From: an uncultured Erysipelotrichaceae bacterium
Lineage (GTDB): Bacteria; Bacillota_I; Bacilli_A; Erysipelotrichales; Erysipelotrichaceae
Assembly: GCA_902775735.1 (NCBI GenBank)
Contig: CACYNH010000019.1
Location: 1-49,672, forward strand
Direction of reading: 5' to 3'
DNA: 49,672 bases
Shown in pieces: positions 1 through 6,347 of this stretch. How positions within the stretch are numbered: the stretch's first letter is position 1; each line of letters starts with the position of its first letter. The position numbers and the translations under genes were made by a program. A model generated the notes under the pieces. That model did not search any database, had not been told where the DNA came from, and saw only the letters and a list, made by a program, of their open reading frames with translations.

Positions 1-171
1 GGCAGCCAATTCAATTCTGGAAGCGGTGCTTTTTGATCGTGAAGTCTCTTTGGAACGAAGAGCTCAGAGTCCTGTGGAGGCTGATTCCGCTGCGTTCATG
101 CCGAGAGGTATGGATTGTAAGAATTCGTCTGTGAAGCAGGAAGCAAGCGACTTCAGTCGTTTGTAGTTCAC
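1..171 (+). mobile_element. right end of an IS200/IS605-type element
   Basis: A short hairpin, CGAC-TTCA-GTCG (149-160), overlaps the last codons of the TnpB-like frame and is followed a few bases later by TTCAC (167-171). A subterminal hairpin followed by a short cleavage motif is the right-end layout of this family. The GH43 reading frame on the other strand keeps family-like sequence down to about 172 and not beyond, so I place the element boundary near 171. The left end lies outside the window, so the boundary is an inference. Confidence 0.5.
2..166 (+). pseudogene. C-terminal end of a TnpB-like (IS605 OrfB) protein, partial
   Basis: An open frame enters from the left edge and stops at TAG 164-166. 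Its 54 residues begin AANSILEAVLFDRE and end SSVKQEASDFSRL. An NAAxxIL-like start after the zinc-ribbon region and a KQEA-type tail are what I remember of TnpB C-termini in Firmicutes IS200/IS605 elements. That is recall, not a database match. The frame runs against the glycosidase gene beside it and ends exactly where that gene's homology fails, which supports an inserted element. The catalytic DED residues would lie outside the window, so activity cannot be judged. Confidence 0.55.
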
Positions 172-595
172 GCCCGTAGACCTGTCCGTCCTGATGATGG
201 ACATCGCCATAATATTCAAACGGACCTGCAGGAGAATCAGAGACAGCCACCGAGATCACGCCGACAAAGTCAAATGCGTAGTAAAGATAATACCTTCCGT
301 CCGGATCCCGGGTGACGTCCGGAGCGTAAAGGGCTCTCTGCATTCCCGGAATGGGTTTTGGATAAATATCATAATTGGGATCCTGTTCTCCCCGGTAGAT
401 GACGCCTTCATATTTCCAGGCGGTAAGATCATTGACCGGCGCGCTCCAGCATACATAATCATTCAGACAGTACAGCTCGCCGTTGAAACGGTCATGGCTG
501 CCGTAGAGATAAAGCCTGTCACCGAAAACATGCGGTTCGCCATCCGGCACATACTCCCAGGAAGGCAGGTAAGGATTGAATACTTGTTTATTCAT
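172..595 (-). pseudogene. glycoside hydrolase family 43 gene, C-terminally truncated
   Basis: The start ATG at 595 has a good AAAGGA ribosome site. The product begins MNKQVFNPYLPSWEYVPDG and shows the first blades of a GH43 five-bladed propeller: the PDGEPHVF region with the likely catalytic base Asp, the GDRLYLYGSHD strand, and LYAPDV with the pKa-modulating Asp. GH43 enzymes are beta-xylosidases or alpha-arabinofuranosidases acting on plant polysaccharide. After about residue 140 the translation (residues GRELQTTEVAC onward) no longer resembles the family and runs into the complement of the mobile-element end. The catalytic acid Glu and the C-terminal domain are missing, so the gene is probably inactive. 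Confidence 0.65.
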
Positions 596-724
596 AATGA
601 TTTCCTTTTGGTTTACTTTGTCAACTATATGATAGCGTGAAATACTGTCCGGGTGCAGGAGTAAGATGAAATTTATGACATAAGAAACCATTATGCCGAC
701 ATAAAAATATGTTATGATAATGAC

Positions 725-806
725 AGCTCGGGGGAGTAGCGGCGCGATATGTGTGGAAAAGCCGTCATCACGGCAGAGTCCCGGCTTTCCTTTACCGCAA
801 GACCCG
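725..806 (+). promoter_or_regulatory. yybP-ykoY manganese riboswitch
   Basis: The conserved GGGGAGTAG (731-739) opens the element, AAAGCCGTCA (758-767) and CCGGCTTT (781-788) form the characteristic stem with its CGTCA loop, and CCGCAAGACCCG (795-806) closes it. P1 pairs CGGG (729-732) with CCCG (803-806). The blocks match in order and spacing my recollection of the Lactococcus lactis Mn2+ aptamer. The class senses Mn2+ and usually turns on Mn exporters (MntP, P-type ATPases, TerC family). Here the next gene is a phosphate transporter. Confidence 0.88.
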
Positions 807-888
807 TACAGCTTGTTTTTTTGGCTGCGCGGGACAGATCATAACCACCAAAAGACTGTGCGGCTGAAAAGGCTGCACATTTTATTCT
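802..888 (+). promoter_or_regulatory. putative expression platform of the Mn riboswitch
   Basis: The 3' strand of P1 can pair instead with CGGG at 830-833, as part of a hairpin that also pairs CAGC with GCTG and holds a run of seven T in its loop. A second hairpin, GTGC-GGCT (858-865) with GGCT-GCAC (871-878), is followed by ATTTTATTCT just before the ribosome site and could be a weak terminator. Competition between P1 and the first hairpin would fit the usual switch logic. The direction of control cannot be decided by eye. Confidence 0.4.
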
Positions 889-899
889 GGAGGGTTACT

Positions 900-2567
900 A
901 TGACACTAGCGTCACTCAACTGGGGAATGATCCTCGGCGGATTCGGTCTGTTCATGTTCGGCATCAAATTCATGGGCGATGGCCTGAAGGCGGCAGCCGG
1001 CGACAGACTCCGCGACATCATCAATAAATACACTTCGAACCGGCTTTCCGCGATGCTGATTGGTATTGTGATTACCATCATCATGCAGTCGTCAAGCGCG
1101 ACTTCGGCGATCACGATCGGTCTGGTCAGGGCGGGACTCATGACCCTGGAACAGGCGGCCGGCATCATCCTGGGCGCCACGATCGGCACCACGGTCACCT
1201 CATTCCTGATCTCCATCAAGATTGAGAAATATGCGATGTTCATCGTATTTGCCGGGGCGGCACTGATCTGTTTTGCGAAAAAGAAGAAGTTTGTCGAAGG
1301 CGGCCAGGTGATCCTGGGCTTCGGTCTGATCTTCTTCGGCATGTCGGCGATGGGCGACGCTCTTGCGGCGTTAAAGGAACTGCCGCAGTTTGAATCGATC
1401 GCTCTGGCGATGAGCGCAAATCCGTTCCTCGCGCTGCTGGCCGGTATTGTTCTGACCGCCGCGGTACAGTCTTCCGCCGCCACCATCGGTGTTGTTCAGA
1501 AACTCTACATGGCAGGGGCGTTAAGCTTCTCCGCTTCGCTTCCGTTTATGTTCGGCGCCAATATCGGCACAACCATGACCGGCATTCTGGCTGCCATCGG
1601 CGGTTCTACCGCCGGCAAGCGGACCGCCTGCCTGCATACCTCCATCAACGTTGTCTCCACAATCGTGGGCATGCTGGTGCTGAAGCCGTATTCGGCATTT
1701 ATCCTGAACACTTTCGGCGGGCTCAATCCGATGATGCAGATCGCGATGGCCAACATTATATTCAAGACAGTCACGACATTAATGATCTTCCCGTTCACAA
1801 ATCAGCTTGTGGGCTTGGCGAAAAAGATCATCCCAGGAGAGGAAGTCGAAAACTACGACTTCAGCCTGGATGAAATGGATACAGGCATCACCGACGTCCT
1901 GCCTTCCGCCGGTATCAAGATGGCGGAACAGGCAATCCTGCAGATGGTCGATGTTGTCCGCTTCAATATCACCGAAGCGCAGCGCTATCTCAATGAGAAA
2001 GGCGATGAGGAATTCCTTGAAAAGCTGCAGAGCAGGGAGAAGATCATCAACTCTTTCGACAGCCGGATCACCGACTACCTGATCAATCTTTCCCTGAAAC
2101 CAAACCTTTCCGAGAACGATACCAACGATATCCGAAGCCATCTCGACGCGGTCAAGAACTATGAGCGTGTCGGCGACCTGTGCCAGAACCTGATTGAGTT
2201 CTACACGCTCGTCACCGAAGGCAAAGAAGAATTCTCGAAAGCCGCTATGACCGAGCTGAACCAGATGACGGATCAGCTGGTTGATATGTTCGATCTTTCC
2301 CTTCAGATCTTCGTGACCAGGGACGGACAGCTTTATGAGCAGCTGCGGGCGAAGGAACATGACCTCGACACCATGGAAATGCGCTTCCGCCAGCATCATT
2401 TCAAGCGTATGGCAGACAAGGAATGCGTCTCCACAATCGCCGCTTCCATCTACTGCGACCTGCTTGGTACCCTGGAAAGAATGGGCGACCACTGCGCAAA
2501 CGTCGCCAAGTCTTCCGTTACAGGCCTGACATCCGACCTGTCCGACGACGAGGCTGTTCTGGCTTAA
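900..2567 (+). CDS. Na/Pi cotransporter family protein with C-terminal PhoU domain
   Basis: Predicted inner-membrane, sodium-coupled phosphate transporter of 555 residues. The duplicated Na/Pi signature is visible as QSSSATSA near residue 63 and QSSAATIG near residue 185, each inside hydrophobic repeats, with GATIGTT and GANIGTT after them. From about residue 335 the protein is soluble and helical like PhoU (repeated R/E-rich helices, ERVGDLCQN and ERMGDHCANVAK). I chose ATG 900 because GGAGGG lies five bases upstream and the hydrophobic domain starts at once; in-frame starts further upstream fall inside the riboswitch. The gene stands alone between that riboswitch and a strong terminator. 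Mn2+-controlled expression is inferred from the leader. Confidence 0.9.
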   Translation: MTLASLNWGMILGGFGLFMFGIKFMGDGLKAAAGDRLRDIINKYTSNRLSAMLIGIVITIIMQSSSATSAITIGLVRAGLMTLEQAAGIILGATIGTTVTSFLISIKIEKYAMFIVFAGAALICFAKKKKFVEGGQVILGFGLIFFGMSAMGDALAALKELPQFESIALAMSANPFLALLAGIVLTAAVQSSAATIGVVQKLYMAGALSFSASLPFMFGANIGTTMTGILAAIGGSTAGKRTACLHTSINVVSTIVGMLVLKPYSAFILNTFGGLNPMMQIAMANIIFKTVTTLMIFPFTNQLVGLAKKIIPGEEVENYDFSLDEMDTGITDVLPSAGIKMAEQAILQMVDVVRFNITEAQRYLNEKGDEEFLEKLQSREKIINSFDSRITDYLINLSLKPNLSENDTNDIRSHLDAVKNYERVGDLCQNLIEFYTLVTEGKEEFSKAAMTELNQMTDQLVDMFDLSLQIFVTRDGQLYEQLRAKEHDLDTMEMRFRQHHFKRMADKECVSTIAASIYCDLLGTLERMGDHCANVAKSSVTGLTSDLSDDEAVLA

Positions 2568-2583
2568 AAAGCATCACACAAAC

Positions 2584-2612
2584 GCGGACCGCTTTGAGCG
2601 GTTCGCTTTTTT
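2584..2612 (+). terminator. intrinsic terminator after the Na/Pi cotransporter
   Basis: GCGGACCGCT and AGCGGTTCGC form a ten-pair stem with one wobble and a TTG loop, followed by six T. It ends the riboswitch-controlled transcript. Confidence 0.9.
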
Positions 2613-2666
2613 AGTGCGCTGCTGTTTCAGATCAGGCAGTCAGGCCGCACGAAGAATCACACACCT

Positions 2667-2694
2667 GCGGACCGTCCCGGACGGCCGCTTTTTC
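2667..2694 (+). terminator. second terminator-like hairpin
   Basis: GCGGACCGTCC pairs with GGACGGCCGC and is followed by five T. The segment before it (ATCACACA, then GCGGACCG) repeats the segment before the first terminator about 83 bases upstream, so the two look like a diverged duplication. Confidence 0.65.
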
Positions 2695-2710
2695 TTCGGA
2701 ATCCAATCAG

Positions 2711-2750
2711 GTTGAAAATGATTGATAAAAGTTGAAAACAGTTGATGATA
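2711..2750 (+). repeat. four direct repeats with 10-bp period (putative operator array)
   Basis: GTTGAAAA (2711), ATTGATAA (2721), GTTGAAAA (2731) and GTTGATGA (2741) start exactly ten bases apart, so all face the same side of the helix. The third copy supplies the -35 box of the downstream promoter. Phased direct repeats of this sort are typical operators of ribbon-helix-helix dimers binding side by side, and the next gene appears to encode such a protein. The binding role is inference. Confidence 0.65.
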
Positions 2751-2760
2751 AGAGTAAGAT
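2732..2760 (+). promoter_or_regulatory. promoter of the RHH/small membrane protein pair
   Basis: TTGAAA (2732-2737), a 17-base spacer and TAAGAT (2755-2760) form a sigma-A type promoter. The -35 box is embedded in the repeat array, so a protein bound there would block polymerase. Confidence 0.65.
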
Positions 2761-2781
2761 TATTGGCATAAGGGGAAACGG

Positions 2782-2967
2782 ATGCCGAGAGAAAGAAAAG
2801 ACGGACATTACATCAATCTGCGCATAGACAGGGGACTCTATGAGCGTTTCAGCCGCTATTGCGATCAGGAGGAAAGAACCAAGACCGCGGCGCTGGAAAG
2901 AATGATGCGTGCCTATCTTGACGCTTATGAAAAACAGAACGCGTCCGCAAAAAAGAAAAAATTATGA
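2782..2967 (+). CDS. small basic protein, probable ribbon-helix-helix DNA-binding protein
   Basis: Sixty-one residues, no named family recognised. After a basic start (MPRERKDG) comes a beta-strand-like HYINLRID, then two helices, GLYERFSRYCDQE and KTAALERMMRAYLDAYEKQ, then a lysine-rich tail. Strand-helix-helix in this order and length is the Arc/CopG/MetJ fold, and KTAALERMMRAYL resembles the second helix of CopG-type antitoxins. AGGGGA lies six bases before the ATG. The last codons overlap the next gene by ATGA, so the pair is translationally coupled. Probable role: autorepressor acting at the phased repeats upstream. Confidence 0.6.
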   Translation: MPRERKDGHYINLRIDRGLYERFSRYCDQEERTKTAALERMMRAYLDAYEKQNASAKKKKL

Positions 2968-3173
2968 AGAAGGGGAGAAGACTGAAGCTGCTGCCTGCTT
3001 CAATCGCGCTCACCATGGTTTCGGTGGGCGTCTATGTGCCGGGCACGCTGTTCATGAAACAGACAAACATTGACCTGTCGATGCAGATCCAGGACATTGA
3101 AAAAGAAATCGAAGGCTTTGAAGCCGCGAACCAGGAGCTTTCACTGGAAGTGGAAATCCTGAAGAAGGGCTGA
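2964..3173 (+). CDS. small membrane protein with coiled coil
   Basis: Sixty-nine residues: a basic N-terminus (MKKGRRLK), one hydrophobic segment at about residues 9-30 (LLPASIALTMVSVGVYVPG), then an amphipathic heptad-like stretch rich in I, E and L to the end. The topology, a short cytoplasmic basic tail, one membrane pass and an outside coiled coil, resembles FtsL/DivIC division proteins, but the protein is shorter and I do not recognise a family. It is made only together with the RHH-like protein. The pair could be a regulator/effector or toxin-antitoxin-like module. That is inference. Confidence 0.55.
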   Translation: MKKGRRLKLLPASIALTMVSVGVYVPGTLFMKQTNIDLSMQIQDIEKEIEGFEAANQELSLEVEILKKG

Positions 3174-3187
3174 AGAGCCTTTTTTTC
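3165..3187 (+). terminator. terminator overlapping the stop codon
   Basis: AAGGGCT-GAAG-AGCCTTT with a run of seven T. The TGA stop of the small membrane protein lies inside the hairpin. Confidence 0.8.
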
Positions 3188-3203
3188 GTTCCGGTCAATT
3201 TTT

Positions 3204-3253
3204 TTGGCATTGAAGAGAAGAACAGACTATAATGTTAGTTAATATAAACTAAC
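3204..3253 (+). promoter_or_regulatory. promoter with palindromic operator for the DUF6110/ATPase operon
   Basis: TTGGCA (3204-3209), an 18-base spacer and a perfect TATAAT (3228-3233) are followed at once by a perfect seven-base inverted repeat, GTTAGTT-AATATA-AACTAAC (3234-3253), covering the transcription start. AGGAGG and the start codon follow within 16 bases. A dimeric repressor bound here would block initiation. The TTAGTT..AACTAA half-sites recall DtxR/MntR-type metal repressor sites, but the regulator is not identified. Confidence 0.75.
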
Positions 3254-3266
3254 AGGAGGTTTGATT

Positions 3267-3548
3267 ATGAACTGGTTCAACTGCAGACTGATCGGCTATG
3301 GATTCCTTCTCGGAACAGCCGGTGTGAAGGCTCTTACTTCAAGAGACGCCAAGAAGGTTTATACCCATGTGACTGCCGCCGCAATGCGCTGCTATGAAAG
3401 CGCTGCTGAAGCATACGAGACACTCAGAGAGAACTGCGGCGATATCGTCGCCGACGCAAAGGAAATCAACCGCGCCATCGCGGAAGAAAGAGAACTGCAG
3501 GTCATCGAGGACGCAAAGCAGGTTCTGGCTGCGGCCGAAGAAGAATAA
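3267..3548 (+). CDS. DUF6110 family protein
   Basis: Ninety-three residues from ATG 3267, which has an ideal AGGAGG. The start is mildly hydrophobic (RLIGYGFLLGTAGVKAL), followed by the SRDAKKVYTHVTAAAMR motif that I associate with DUF6110, and an acidic helical tail. In Firmicutes this family sits next to heavy-metal P-type ATPases of the kind encoded 15 bases downstream. That is recalled context. No catalytic residues are evident. It may be an accessory or chaperone of the ATPase, which is inference. Confidence 0.75.
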   Translation: MNWFNCRLIGYGFLLGTAGVKALTSRDAKKVYTHVTAAAMRCYESAAEAYETLRENCGDIVADAKEINRAIAEERELQVIEDAKQVLAAAEEE

Positions 3549-3563
3549 AGAGGATTGACATCT

Positions 3564-5651
3564 ATGCGGTGTCAGATCCTCCATGAAAGCAGATACCGCC
3601 TGCGGGTCAGACTCACGGGCATAAAGGGGAATCCGGAAGCGGCCGATCTCCTTTATGAATATCTGCTGAAAAACAAGAACATTTCCTCTGTTTCCGTTTC
3701 CGAAAGAACAGGGGACGCCGTCATTGTCCATAACGGCAGCCGCTCCGATGCAGTGAGCGCCCTTGCGGCGTTTGATCCTTCGGAAAACAGGGACCTGATC
3801 AGCGGACCGTCCTCACGCCGCCTTTCACGTGAGTATGAGGAAAAGCTCGTTGTTCACATCGTCAAAAGAGGGCTGGGCAGACTTTTCCTGCCTGTTTCCG
3901 TTCGCAATGTGATCCGCACCGTCAGGGCAGTGAAATTTGTGAAACCGGGCCTTCTTGCCATTCTCAAGGGAAAGCTGGAAGTCTCCGTGCTCGATGCTTT
4001 GACCATCGGCATTTCCATTCTGCGTTCGGATTTCGATACGGCAGCCGACATCATGTTCCTGCTGGGCATCAGTGAAATCCTCGAAGAATGGACGCACAAA
4101 AAGTCGGTGGACGATCTGGCAAGATCGATGTCGCTGAATATCGACAGAGTATGGATCCGCACGCCGGAAGGCACGGAAGTTTCCGCCCGTGTTTCAGAGG
4201 TGAAGGAAGGCGATCTTGTTGTCATCAGACAGAGCGAAGTCATTCCGCTTGACGGCATCCTTACGGAAGGGGAGCTTTCAGTCAACCAGGCGGCGATGAC
4301 CGGTGAATCCATGCCGGTTCATAAAGGACCGGATTCCTATGTTTACGCCGGAACCGTCGTTGAAGACGGCCAGGGAGTCTTCCGAGTCGTCAAGGCGGCC
4401 GGCTCAAGCCGCTATGACGCGATTGTGCGGATGATTGAAGATACGGAAAAGCTATCGTCCGATTCCGAAAACCGGGCGGCAGAGCTTGCCGACAGGCTTG
4501 TGCCATGGTGCCTTGGCGCCACAGCCCTGACTTATCTGTTCACCCGCAATACAACCAGGGCTTTATCCGTCCTGATGGTTGATTTCTCATGCGCGCTGAA
4601 ACTGACCATTCCGATTTCGGTTCTTTCGGCAATGCGGCAGGTGACCGATGACGCCATCCGGGTCAAAGGCGGCAAATACCTTGAGATCGCGTCCGGCGTT
4701 GATACGATCGTCTTTGACAAAACCGGAACACTGACCTGTTCCGTGCCAAGAGTCGCGAAGGTCATCGCATTCGGCGACAATGATCCGGATGAAATGCTGA
4801 GGCTGGCGGCCTGCCTTGAAGAGCACTATCCGCACTCCGTGGCGACCGCTGTCGTCAAAGCTGCCAGAGAGAAAAATCTTGAACATGAGGAACGGCACAC
4901 GAAAGTCGAATATGTCGTCGCCCACGGCATCGCCAGTTCGATTGACGGCCAAAGGTGCCTGATCGGCAGTTATCACTTCGTCTTTGAGGATGAAGGCTGC
5001 CATATTCCGGAAGGGGAAGAAGAAGAGTTCTCCTCCGTTCCGGATGAGTATTCCCATCTGTATCTGGCCATCGGCGGCGTATTGAGCGCTGTTGTGTGCA
5101 TCGAGGACCCAGTGCGTGAAGAAGCGCGCTCCGTCATTGAAAGACTGCGGGCTCTTGGCATCACGAAAATCGCCATGATGACCGGCGACAGCCAGCGGAC
5201 AGCCGCCGCTGTGGCAAAGCGTCTTGGCATTGATGAATTCAAAGCGGAAGTGCTGCCGGCCGACAAGGCGGACTTCATCAAATCGGAACATGAAAAGGGC
5301 AGGACGGTCATGATGATCGGAGACGGAATCAACGACGCCCCGGCCATGGCTCTTGCGGACGCTTCCGCCGCCATTTCCGACGGCGCCGCGATCGCCAGGG
5401 AAATCGCCGATATCACTGTCATGTCGGACAGTCTGGAAGGGCTTGTCGCTCTGCGGCAGGTTTCGGACGCCTTAATGGACAGGATCCGTTTCAATTATGG
5501 AACAATCATCGGCTTCAACTCAACGCTGATCGTACTGGGCATGCTGGGAATCCTGACGCCCAATCTTGCGGCCTACGCCCATAACTTCTCGACCATGGCG
5601 CTGAGCCTGCACTCGCTGACCAGGCTGAAGACAGAGAACCTGCGCAGCTAG
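3564..5651 (+). CDS. heavy-metal-translocating P-type ATPase (SCALK motif, CtpC-like)
   Basis: A 695-residue cation exporter. The first ~75 residues resemble an HMA fold but lack CxxC. TGES near residue 245 is the actuator loop, DKTGT near 384 carries the phosphorylated Asp, EEHYPHS near 418 replaces the usual SEHP of the nucleotide domain, and GDGINDAP lies near 585. The ion-binding membrane motif is SCALK (about 341) instead of CPC, so a Cu+ specificity is unlikely; Mn2+, Zn2+ or Cd2+ are open. I start at ATG 3564 rather than TTG 3555 because AAAGAGG sits ten bases before it. It is co-transcribed with DUF6110, and mntP follows 79 bases later, which favours manganese. Confidence 0.88.
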   Translation: MRCQILHESRYRLRVRLTGIKGNPEAADLLYEYLLKNKNISSVSVSERTGDAVIVHNGSRSDAVSALAAFDPSENRDLISGPSSRRLSREYEEKLVVHIVKRGLGRLFLPVSVRNVIRTVRAVKFVKPGLLAILKGKLEVSVLDALTIGISILRSDFDTAADIMFLLGISEILEEWTHKKSVDDLARSMSLNIDRVWIRTPEGTEVSARVSEVKEGDLVVIRQSEVIPLDGILTEGELSVNQAAMTGESMPVHKGPDSYVYAGTVVEDGQGVFRVVKAAGSSRYDAIVRMIEDTEKLSSDSENRAAELADRLVPWCLGATALTYLFTRNTTRALSVLMVDFSCALKLTIPISVLSAMRQVTDDAIRVKGGKYLEIASGVDTIVFDKTGTLTCSVPRVAKVIAFGDNDPDEMLRLAACLEEHYPHSVATAVVKAAREKNLEHEERHTKVEYVVAHGIASSIDGQRCLIGSYHFVFEDEGCHIPEGEEEEFSSVPDEYSHLYLAIGGVLSAVVCIEDPVREEARSVIERLRALGITKIAMMTGDSQRTAAAVAKRLGIDEFKAEVLPADKADFIKSEHEKGRTVMMIGDGINDAPAMALADASAAISDGAAIAREIADITVMSDSLEGLVALRQVSDALMDRIRFNYGTIIGFNSTLIVLGMLGILTPNLAAYAHNFSTMALSLHSLTRLKTENLRS

Positions 5652-5659
5652 AGAAAAAC

Positions 5660-5745
5660 AAAAAGCAGATTCTGCATGTTGCAATTCCTTCCGGTTTCAT
5701 CCATACTTGTATGGCGGTTGAGGAAAAACTATGAATCTGCTTTTT
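5660..5745 (+). promoter_or_regulatory. structured leader overlapping the mntP start
   Basis: A 13-base perfect inverted repeat pairs AAAAAGCAGATTC (5660-5672) with GAATCTGCTTTTT (5733-5745), which contains the second codon onward of mntP. Between the arms, TTCCT (5685-5689) pairs with AGGAA (5721-5725) of the ribosome site, CCG (5691-5693) with CGG (5715-5717), and CCATAC-TT-GTATGG (5701-5714) forms a hairpin. Start codon and ribosome site would both be closed in this fold. It is not a yybP-ykoY aptamer, and no known riboswitch class is recognised. Confidence 0.55.
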
Positions 5746-6306
5746 ATATTTAACAGTATCGCCCTTGGCGTCGGGCTTGCGATGGACGCCTTCTCGGTCT
5801 CCCTGGCCAACGGCCTCAGGGAACCGTCCATGAGTCTGAAACGGATGTTTGTAATCGCCGGCACCTTTGCCTTTTTCCAGATCATCATGCCGCTGGCGGG
5901 ATGGGTGTGCGTGCACACGGTCGTGACATATTTCAAACTTTTTGAAAAAGCCATCCCCTGGATCGCGCTGGGCTTATTGGGATATATCGGCGGCTCGATG
6001 TTAAAAGAAGGGCTTCATCAGGATCCCGAAGAGGAGCTTTCCGAAGTGGGCGGCGGCACGCTGTTCATGCAGGGTATCGCCACCTCCATCGATGCGCTTT
6101 CGGTCGGCTTCACGATCGCCGAGTATGATCTGCTGCATGCCATCAGCGCCTCACTGATCATCGGCGCGGTGACCCTGGCGATTTGTCTGGCCGGACTTAA
6201 AATCGGCCGTCAGTTCGGTTTGAAGCTGGCAGGCAAGGCTTCAATCCTTGGCGGGGTGATCCTGATCTGCATCGGTCTGGAAATCTTCCTGACAGGCATT
6301 CTCTAG
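5731..6306 (+). CDS. mntP: manganese efflux pump MntP
   Basis: A 191-residue membrane protein with six hydrophobic segments, the length of the MntP/YebN family. The duplicated family motif is present: GLAMDAFSVSLANGL near residue 15 and SIDALSVGF near 117, each with its conserved membrane Asp. It exports Mn2+ from the cytoplasm. The ribosome site GAGGAAAA precedes ATG 5731 but lies in the folded leader. It sits behind the ATPase on the same strand with no clear terminator between them, so read-through is possible. In many bacteria mntP is under the yybP-ykoY riboswitch; here that element lies 5 kb upstream on another gene. Confidence 0.92.
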   Translation: MNLLFIFNSIALGVGLAMDAFSVSLANGLREPSMSLKRMFVIAGTFAFFQIIMPLAGWVCVHTVVTYFKLFEKAIPWIALGLLGYIGGSMLKEGLHQDPEEELSEVGGGTLFMQGIATSIDALSVGFTIAEYDLLHAISASLIIGAVTLAICLAGLKIGRQFGLKLAGKASILGGVILICIGLEIFLTGIL

Positions 6307-6316
6307 AAAAATGAAA

Positions 6317-6347
6317 GGATTCTCTGAACGCCAGAGAACCCTTTTTC
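6317..6347. terminator. bidirectional terminator between mntP and the sirtuin gene
   Basis: TTCTCTG (6320-6326) pairs with CAGAGAA (6332-6338), with CCCTTTTTCTT following on the plus strand and AAA-rich sequence before it. The converging genes end on either side. Confidence 0.7.

Noticed and set aside
714..899. N-terminal extension of the Na/Pi cotransporter
   Set aside because: This stretch is the Mn riboswitch and its platform; the start with a ribosome site is ATG 900.
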